Shown here in pieces: positions 44,734 through 50,415 of a stretch of DNA of 50,415 nt. The notes below the pieces were generated by a model. It was given only the letters and a program-made list of their open reading frames with translations, had not been told where the DNA came from and did not search any database. The position numbers and the translations under genes are program-made. Source of the DNA: Glutinoglossum americanum (taxonomy: Eukaryota > Ascomycota > Geoglossomycetes > Geoglossales > Geoglossaceae); NCBI GenBank assembly GCA_020080175.1, contig JAGHQL010000187.1:1-50415 (forward strand). The letters are read 5' to 3'. Within the stretch, counting starts at the first letter, position 1. Each line of letters starts with the position of its first letter.

Positions 44734-46019
44734 ATGGTTCTCGAAGCTAGCGCCTTCCATAGCATCTCTGAGGAGAAAAACCAATTCACCCATGGCCTCG
44801 ACGATTACCCGAACCCGTTCGTCAACCTCTCCCCATGCAAACTGTTATCTCGTACTGACATCAAAAAGTGGAGAGCTGCCCCGAAGGATACCCTATGCTT
44901 GCTGCGTTCCTCTCTAGCGATCACAACTTTATGGTCTACCGGGGGTTTAACTACCTGCACGCTCGCTGTTTACTATACCAGCAGGACGAACTCGTAGCTC
45001 TAGAGCGCGAGCTCGACGAGATGGACGGAGAGGATAACAGCAAGGGCGAAAAGGAGCGGGAGAAAAGGTCACTGAGATCAAGAGACTTGGACGATGCAAG
45101 GGCCGGGCAGCCTAGGAAGGCCCTGCTGAAGGAAATCAAGGATAAGCTATCTGAATATGGTGCAAGCCCACATGGGTAGCCGCCACGAGATGCCATTTCC
45201 CACTAACTCCTATACGGTAATATAGACGAATTTATCTCTAAGGCCAAAAATATAGCATCGTTGCAGCAACCCTCGAAGCGGGACTACCAAAGCGTTCGCC
45301 GATGGTTCAAGAACCGACAGCCTTTAGTCGACGAGGAGCAAGATTTCATTCGCTGCAAAGAGGATCTCATTGCACTCCGACATGGTCGCGAATGTGCTGG
45401 TTTTGATGGCCTCGTTGAGCGGATGGTGCAGAAGATGAACTGCAGGTTGATTAGGTATATATTCTGTACGCCAGTAAGGGCTCTCCAATTCCTCCTCCCC
45501 AATACCATTATTTTCTCGCATCTTTCGTGAGATCTTACCAGCATTTATCCGTAGGAGCTAAGAACCAAAACCAAGGACAAAGCCGTGCACTATTTCTCAC
45601 CACGCCGCCTTGATATTCTCGTTAGCCTCCTCATCACCCTTGCGATCGTAGTTCTCCTAGTCCTCCCTGTAGTGGGGATGTTCAAACTCAGCTGTCTCAG
45701 GAGCCAGAAGTCGTCAGTGGCGTCTCTTGGAGTCTTGATGGTGTTCACGCTGCTGTTTTCGGCCGTCATGAGCGTGCTGACCAAGGCGAGAAGACATGAA
45801 ATTTTTGCTGCATCTGCAGCGTGAGTGGTTTCTCTCCACCCCATTAAATAGAAATGGAGCAGCCGAAGAAGGTCGCGCGTTCTGCTAGGGCAGCCGTGTG
45901 ATAGACACCATTGCTGATTGGGGTTCCCGGATAGGTATTGTGCGATTCTAGTTGTCTTCATTAGCAACCTTCCCGGGTTGACGATGTCTCTTCAACCTTC
46001 GAAACCAACTCTAGTGTGA
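44734..46019 (+). CDS. DUF6594-type three-helix membrane protein
   Basis: Exons 44734-45159, 45226-45473, 45555-45820 and 45935-46019, with GT..AG introns; all junctions from 44868 on close in frame. The family pattern is clear: NPFVNLSP..LLSRTDIKK, then ESCPEGYPMLAAFLSSD, FMVYRGFNYLHARCLLY (start of the coiled helices), SKRDYQSVRRWF, CKEDLIALRHGRE and YIFCTPELRTKTKDKAVHYF. Three membrane helices near the C-terminus follow: LDILVSLLITLAIVVLLVLP, LGVLMVFTLLFSAVMSVL and AYCAILVVFISNL. Members are common in Pezizomycotina, function unknown. The first block (44734-44867) and the rest are one base out of frame at the A5 run 44863-44867; one more A would give DIKKVESCPEGYP, as in relatives. So this is either a single-indel pseudogene or a sequence error. 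Confidence 0.82.
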
Positions 46020-46519
46020 CCGAATATGCTCCTCTAGCATACCGACCATCTACTGCCGCTGTCGGTCTTGTGGGCCTTTCCCGACACGAAAACCCAGGGC
46101 TACAGTCCCCACGTCATGTCCGACATCGGAACCCTGGGAATACTATGAATTGGCCTGGTATTCTAGATCAAATGGCAGTAACGGCTGGAGGCGGTGTCTT
46201 TTGTGTAAGGGATACTTCTGTTGGTAAAGACTGGTCGGGGCAGCCGTCCTCAAATTGAGATCCAAATTCCCTATGAAGCACAGCAGCTCTTCCGTAGTAG
46301 AATACAATCAATAGTTCTTGAAGCGTCTAAGGGGTTCTGTCCGCCTGGCGGCTTGGTGGACTACGCCGGGTTTGGTCTATCGATAACCTACCTCAAAGCG
46401 GCATCCACTCCATATATGCATCGGGAGTGCCGAACACCAAACGCCTGAGGACCAGTGGTGCCTTTGTGGAGAGCCCACGATAGCAAATCGACAGAACTAG
46501 TACAGAAACGCGTGTTATA
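46020..46519. other. Intergenic, nothing recognised
   Basis: About 0.5 kb after the DUF6594 gene. A plus-strand frame near 46221-46448 reads QIEIQIPYEAQQLFRSRIQS but I cannot place it. It may be a gene fragment. Confidence 0.35.
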
Positions 46520-46613
46520 CAGTCCCCCCCGGGGAAGCAAGACACCCCCAGGTAACGAGACACCACCCCGACCCACCATTGCGCAGCCCCACAACTTGCA
46601 GAATAGCAATTAC
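46520..46613 (+). mobile_element. Left end of the same Fot1/pogo family
   Basis: Starts after TA (46518-46519) with CAGTCCCCCCCGGG and continues with GGTAACGAGACACCACCCC, CCATTGCGCAGCC and CACAACTTGCAGAATAGC, matching 30680-30770 with scattered changes. It breaks off near 46613, where another small inverted-repeat sequence begins. No right end is present. Confidence 0.85.
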
Positions 46614-46629
46614 CTAGCTAGTAGTCCGG

Positions 46630-46731
46630 TTCAGACTACGGGGCGTAGTCTGATCTTTTTGGTGGTAACGGTCCGTTACCCGGGTGGCTAAGCGAGGGAG
46701 TTGAGGGTGTAGTCTGAACCCGTAGTCTGAA
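46630..46731. repeat. Small inverted-repeat element (MITE-like)
   Basis: TTCAGACTACGGG (46630-46642) is repeated in inverted form as CCCGTAGTCTGAA (46719-46731), and shorter CGTAGTCTGA copies sit just inside both arms. The middle contains a second palindrome, GGTAACGG-T-CCGTTACC (46664-46680). With about 100 bp and no coding potential, it looks like a miniature inverted-repeat element inserted next to the pogo end. Confidence 0.6.
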
Positions 46732-47127
46732 TTAACCTAATTAGGAATGGTGGCCACACCCACTCAAATTTCAAAGCGATCGCACGGCAATGTGAGCGAC
46801 ATGGATTAGGTCCATTTTTTGAGGCGAAGTAAACGCCGGTCTCAGAATTGCGATTGGACACATGGTTGCGAAGTTATAAGGTGTGTAAGTTGGGTGCATA
46901 GGGTTATGGAACCCCGACCGGGCCAGTGGGTTACCCGGTAGGTTACCCGGTGCCAATTGGAGTGGGCAATCCGGCGCACGCAGTTGAGCAACAGCGCAGC
47001 GATCAATTGAAAAATCGTAAGAAGCCATTTTATAGCACTTGGCGAGGCTATGGAGAATATCAAAAAATCTTAGAAATCCATTAAGGTTTGGTGAAGTTAT
47101 AGCACTTTTAGGATGATTAAGGCTTCC
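46732..47127. other. Subtelomeric spacer
   Basis: About 0.4 kb, no gene. It holds two copies of GGTTACCCGGT (about 46929-46951). Confidence 0.4.
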
Positions 47128-47167
47128 GCTTAGTCAGGAGCCATTCATGAATGGCTCCTGACTAAGC
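47128..47167. repeat. Perfect 40-bp palindrome
   Basis: The arm GCTTAGTCAGGAGCCATTCA is followed without a spacer by its exact reverse complement. It lies about 15-20 bp before the start of the trinucleotide repeat tract. Confidence 0.95.
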
Positions 47168-47184
47168 AACCTACAACCGACCTC

Positions 47185-47641
47185 TACCACACCAATAGTA
47201 GCAGTAACAATAGCAGCAATAGCAGTAGTAGTAATAGCGATAATTGCAATAGCAGTAGTATTGAATGCGCAATGGCGAAGGTGGCAATAGTAGTGGTAGG
47301 AGTGATAGAAGTCACAGCAGTGGTGAAGGTATCACTATCAATAGTAGTAGTAGTGGCAGTAGTAGTAAAAGTAATGAAGGTAATAACAGTGGAAGTATCA
47401 GTAGTAGTGGTAGTGACAATGGAGATGACAGAGGTGGTAGAGGTGGCAGTGACAGCAGAGGTAGCAGCAGCAGCAATAATAGCAGCAATAGTAGTGGTGT
47501 CGAAGGTAGCAATATCGGAGGTGGTAGCAGCGGTGAAGGTGGAAGCAGTAACAGAGGTAGCAGTAGTGATAGAGGTAGCAGTAGTGATAGAGGTAGCAGC
47601 AGCAGCAGCGGAGGTAGCAGCAGCAGCGGAAGTAGTAGTAG
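47185..47641. repeat. Degenerate trinucleotide repeat, left block
   Basis: About 450 bp built of AGT/AGC/AAT/GGT-type triplets (consensus AGY or GNA with drift). The triplet phase is kept, so all three frames of one strand are nearly open (Ser/Gly-rich, Val/Ala-rich or, on the other strand, Leu/Pro-rich). These open frames are a by-product of the repeat. The tract continues after the LTR at 47936, so it was once a single array. Confidence 0.85.
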
Positions 47642-47935
47642 TGTCACGAATTGCTAGTTCCGGTGCCTGGAAGGCGTATTGGGTGGATTCTATTAAGACA
47701 ATACTAAACTAAAGGAAGAAGAGGGGTGTGGGGTGTGAGAAAGTTTATATACATATAGGCATAACACTGTGTGGCCGCACAGTGCCGACAAGCCGTACTC
47801 TTAACACTGAGGCTCTCCCACCGAACACCAAGGTTTAGCCTTTAATACTATAGCTTGTAGCAGCCACACATAAGCCACACGTAGACTGCTATAGTGCCAC
47901 ACATTAGCCGCACATAGATCGCCATAGTCATAACA
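47642..47935. mobile_element. Solo LTR fossil inserted in the triplet repeat
   Basis: A 294-bp unique block begins TGTCACG and ends TAACA, with AGTAG on its left and AGTAA on its right, a near match for a 5-bp target duplication. It contains TATATACATA (near 47746), fitting an LTR promoter. Triplet repeat lies on both sides, so the insertion is younger than the array. No internal retrotransposon part is present; the family (copia or gypsy) is not determinable. Confidence 0.6.
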
Positions 47936-48230
47936 AGTAACAGTAGTGGCGAAGGTAGTAGTAGCAGCAGAAGTAGCAGCAGCAGTAGCAGCGAAGGTAG
48001 CAGCAGTAGTGAAGGTAGTAGTAGCAGCAGCAGTAAAGGTGGCAGTAGCGGCAGAGGTAATAGTAGGAGTAGCAGTAGCGAAGGTAGTAGTAACAGTAGA
48101 GGTAGCAGCAGTAACAGCAATGGCAGCAATTGTAGTAGTGTTAATGGTAATAATAACAGTAGTGTCAATAGTAGCTATAGCAATAGTGTCAAAGGCAGTA
48201 ATAGTGAAGGTAGGGATTTACAGTATAGCT
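47936..48230. repeat. Degenerate trinucleotide repeat, right block
   Basis: Continuation of the triplet array (AGTAGTGGCG-, GCAGCAGAAG-type units) for about 290 bp, fading into the helicase remnant. A further short triplet run lies inside the helicase at about 48458-48495, so repeats and helicase may share a history. Confidence 0.8.
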
Positions 48231-48269
48231 AGTATTGCTGACAGTGACTTTATCACTAAGTAAGGAGGC

Positions 48270-49590
48270 AGAGTTACTTAGCATAATTAGTATTGAAGGA
48301 CCATTAACTTTTAAGGATAAGACTTTATGATACAATATTGCTTATGTAGTTAAAAGGTACAGAAGTAAGAAAGATATAGACAGTGAAGTTGTTAAGATTG
48401 TGAAAAGTAGGTTATGGCAGTATAAAAGTGAGAGAATTGATGAAGGTTAAAGAAGTTGTAATGGTGGTGGCAGTGACAATAGTAGCGATAGAATTATTAT
48501 GTATGGAGGACAGGTTAAATGTTGTAAAAGACTTGAAGTTGAACTTAGATATGAGGTATACTTTGCAGATGTGACGAACAAGGAATAAGTATTGCAAGAA
48601 TGACGAAATAGAAAGACTCAGACATTGGTGGCAATAAATATATTAGGACTGGGGATTGATGTACTAGATGTGCAGCTTGTATTGCATGCAGAACTAGTAT
48701 AGGACTTGCTTAATTATGCACAAGAGTCTGGATAGGCAGGATGAGACAGGCTATGGTCTAAGGCAATTGTATTATTAGTAGAAGATAGAATTATTAGTAA
48801 GTATAAGAATACAGACAAGAGATTGTTATAGAAATATCTGCTATAAAATAAGTGTTGGCGAGTTAAGCTGGATCAGTATCTTGACAGAAATCTGAAGACA
48901 AGAGAGTATGTGGAAAAATCAGAAGAAGTGTAAAAATTGTGTAAGAGGTGAACATGAGATTGCGGAAGGTTTAGAAGGTGAGTTATATATAGTAGATTTG
49001 AGTAATATATATAAGACAGTAGGCTTACATAAAGTAAATATAGAAGAGGGAAAATTATTGAAGTATAAAAAACAAGAGTAGCAACAGTAAAGACAACGGG
49101 AGAAGTATCAAGCAGGACGAAAGATGTCAGTAGCTAAGATAAATGGGTTGGAAGAGTTATTGGAGAAGCTGCAAGAACGATTTGTATATTATTATTACTA
49201 CAGCGAGGAGTATGAATATGAGTTTAAAGAGTATGTAAGAGGTGAGAGGATTATAAGGTATATAAAAGGGTTAAGAGGAGTATTAAGTATGTATAGTATA
49301 CGGCGTACTGAGGGTGTAGGTGTCAGCAGTAGGTATGCAGGGAGTACTTAGTAGGAGGGTTATGGAAGTGTTCATATATAGATATAGTATTGACAGGGGC
49401 AGTGGTAGGACTGTTGGATAAGGTTGTGGATAAGAAGAAAAAGAAAGAATTAGCGGGAGTAGGACGAGGGGGATATAAAGAGATGTGTAGGATAGTGGAT
49501 AGAGAGTTTGAAAGGTTTGGAGAGGTGATGTTATGGCTTGGAGAGGGATGGGAGGAATATTGGGCAAGTAAGCAAGTAATACGGTGGTAG
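48270..49590 (+). pseudogene. Telomere-linked RecQ-type helicase remnant (TLH-like)
   Basis: Plus strand, AT-mutated but readable in pieces: KDIDSEVVKIVKSRLWQY (48380-48425), YGGQVKCCKRLEVELR, then TLVATNILGLGIDVLDVQLV (motif V, about 48623-48682) and LLNYAQESG-stop-AG-stop-D (motif VI, where live helicases read QESGRAGRD). Beyond it comes NKCWRVKLDQYLDRNL, the CRR..LD.YLDG segment that follows the RecQ core in subtelomeric helicases, then a charged, Glu-rich C-terminal part up to about 49590. The N-terminal ATPase motifs (Walker A, DEAH) are absent; the triplet array stands in their place. Many stops are TAG or TGA where CAG, CGG or CGA is expected. Dead gene, reading toward the telomere. 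Confidence 0.78.
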
Positions 49591-49724
49591 TTTTTAGTAA
49601 ATTATTCAAGTAAGTTATAATAAATAATGAGGTTATAAAAAGTAAAAGTACGGATAAGTTCTATATGATCAAAATTAGAGTTCTACTTTTATGATATGCT
49701 TGCCATACTGGGTTAACTTTAACT

Positions 49725-49745
49725 CAACACCACGAAGTGGTGTTG
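49725..49745. repeat. Hairpin, 9-bp stem
   Basis: CAACACCAC-GAA-GTGGTGTTG, a perfect stem with a 3-base loop in the subtelomeric spacer. Confidence 0.9.
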
Positions 49746-49886
49746 ATATAAGAATTGCATATATAACTAAACCAAGGCCAGCGATTCTATCGCCAGTCTT
49801 AGAATTGAATTAACTTTTCAATTGCTATTGTTATGGTGATATAAAGTTGTGACCGGAGGTAATTTTTAGAAGGGTAAAACGTTTAG

Positions 49887-49940
49887 CGAGCCAATAGAAT
49901 ATCGGTTACAATATATTGTAACCGATATTCTATTGGCTCG
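49887..49940. repeat. Perfect 54-bp palindrome
   Basis: Arms of 27 bp (CGAGCCAATAGAATATCGGT, then TACAATA) meet without spacer and are exact reverse complements. A third, diverged arm (GTAACTGATATTCTATTGGT) follows at 49967-49986, differing only by C-to-T changes. Confidence 0.95.
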
Positions 49941-50204
49941 ATTTCTGCTGACTACTCTAAGCGAAATGTAACTGATATTCTATTGGTTGAATAAAAGCTA
50001 CTGACAACAAACAAAGACTTTTCAAATTTGATTTTCTGTGCCAAGACTTGGCGAACTCTAACCCAAACTCTAAAAGCTAAGTCTCCGAGCGGCGACACCA
50101 TTGAAATTCTGAAGAAGCCAAATTGAATATTAAACACTGTTTCATGGGAAAAGTCGTTCCTTCTAATCCCATTCCCACTAACCCCAAGAAAAAGCTCCCA
50201 AAAA

Positions 50205-50245
50205 GGGACAAAAGTGTAAAAATAAAATATTTACACATTTGTCCC
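50205..50245. repeat. Hairpin, 16-bp stem with one mismatch
   Basis: The arm GGGACAAAAGTGTAAA (50205-50220) pairs with TTTACACATTTGTCCC (50230-50245) except for one central A.A, around a 9-base AT loop. It lies about 120 bp from the telomere array. Confidence 0.9.
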
Positions 50246-50247
50246 CT

Positions 50248-50320
50248 ATCTTATCTAATCTGATCAACGGGGTTGATAAGATAAGATAAGATAGATTAGA
50301 ATAAATCTAATCTAATCTAA
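50248..50320. repeat. GATAA/TAATC short-repeat block with inverted parts
   Basis: TATCTTATCTAATCTGATC, then GATAAGATAAGATAAGATA, then AGATTAGA..TCTAATCTAATC. The pentamer-like units GATAA and TAATC occur on both strands and allow fold-back. This is telomere-associated sequence. Confidence 0.75.
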
Positions 50321-50346
50321 CGATCATCACACCTAAAGGTGCGTGT

Positions 50347-50357
50347 AACCCTAACCC
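50347..50357 (-). repeat. Short inverted telomere tract
   Basis: AACCCTAACCC, that is, telomere repeat in the reverse orientation, separated from the terminal array by TATAT. Confidence 0.9.
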
Positions 50358-50362
50358 TATAT

Positions 50363-50415
50363 GGGTTAGGGTTAGGGTTAGGGTTAGGGTTAGGGTTAGG
50401 GTTAGGGTTAGGGTT
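50363..50415 (+). repeat. Telomere, (TTAGGG)n
   Basis: GGG followed by eight perfect TTAGGG units and TT, reaching the end of the sequence. The G-rich strand runs 5' to 3' outward, as expected at a right chromosome end. The array is short because the assembly stops here. Confidence 0.98.

Noticed and set aside
47185-48230. CRISPR-like array
   Set aside because: The repeat is a 3-bp drifted tract without spacer structure, in a eukaryotic subtelomere.
47272-48263. Long Ser-, Val/Ala- or Leu-rich open frames on both strands
   Set aside because: They arise from the triplet repeat keeping phase and have no protein character.

Overview
The window is the right end of a chromosome of a filamentous ascomycete (Pezizomycotina). 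The last 53 bases are a perfect TTAGGG array running off the end. Genes carry many short introns (about 50-130 bp, GT...AG, CTAAC/CTGAC-type branch sites), and the gene set is typical of that group: psi-producing oxygenase, DUF6594 membrane protein, 'MCFQ' protein, tail-anchored F-box protein. I cannot name the genus from the sequence alone. All exon models were made by hand and checked only for frame closure and for fit to remembered family motifs.

Layout. Positions 1-27,800 look like ordinary chromosome arm: a partial STAND-type N-terminal gene (-), a PAP2 lipid phosphatase (+), a tail-anchored F-box protein (-), glutamate decarboxylase (-), a two-HKD phospholipase D-like protein (+), a 1077-residue Ppo fatty-acid dioxygenase/P450 fusion (+), an AMT/Mep ammonium transporter (-), a 762-residue MCFQ-type protein (-) and a single-pass Cys-rich membrane protein (+). 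All of these close in frame.

Positions 27,800-46,600 are an accessory, decaying zone. It holds Fot1/pogo and Tc1/mariner transposon remains, LTR fossils, an ankyrin pseudogene, a laccase pseudogene with several frame breaks and CAG-to-TAG changes, and a few apparently live genes between them: an AIG2-like protein, a second single-pass membrane protein, a caspase-like protease and a DUF6594 three-helix membrane protein (the last with one suspicious homopolymer indel).

Positions 46,600-50,415 are the subtelomere proper: a transposon end, palindromes, about 750 bp of degenerate trinucleotide repeat split by a solo LTR, a strongly AT-mutated RecQ-type telomere-linked helicase remnant transcribed toward the telomere, a 54-bp perfect palindrome with a third diverged arm, several hairpins, and a short inverted telomere tract just inside the terminal array.

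There is no obvious biosynthetic cluster. Functional links are loose: the divergent GAD/PLD pair, the convergent ppo/ammonium-transporter pair, and the caspase-like plus DUF6594 pair, which is the best candidate for an undescribed accessory (possibly cell-death) module. The mutation pattern toward the telomere, dominated by C:G to T:A changes, suggests past RIP or deamination.
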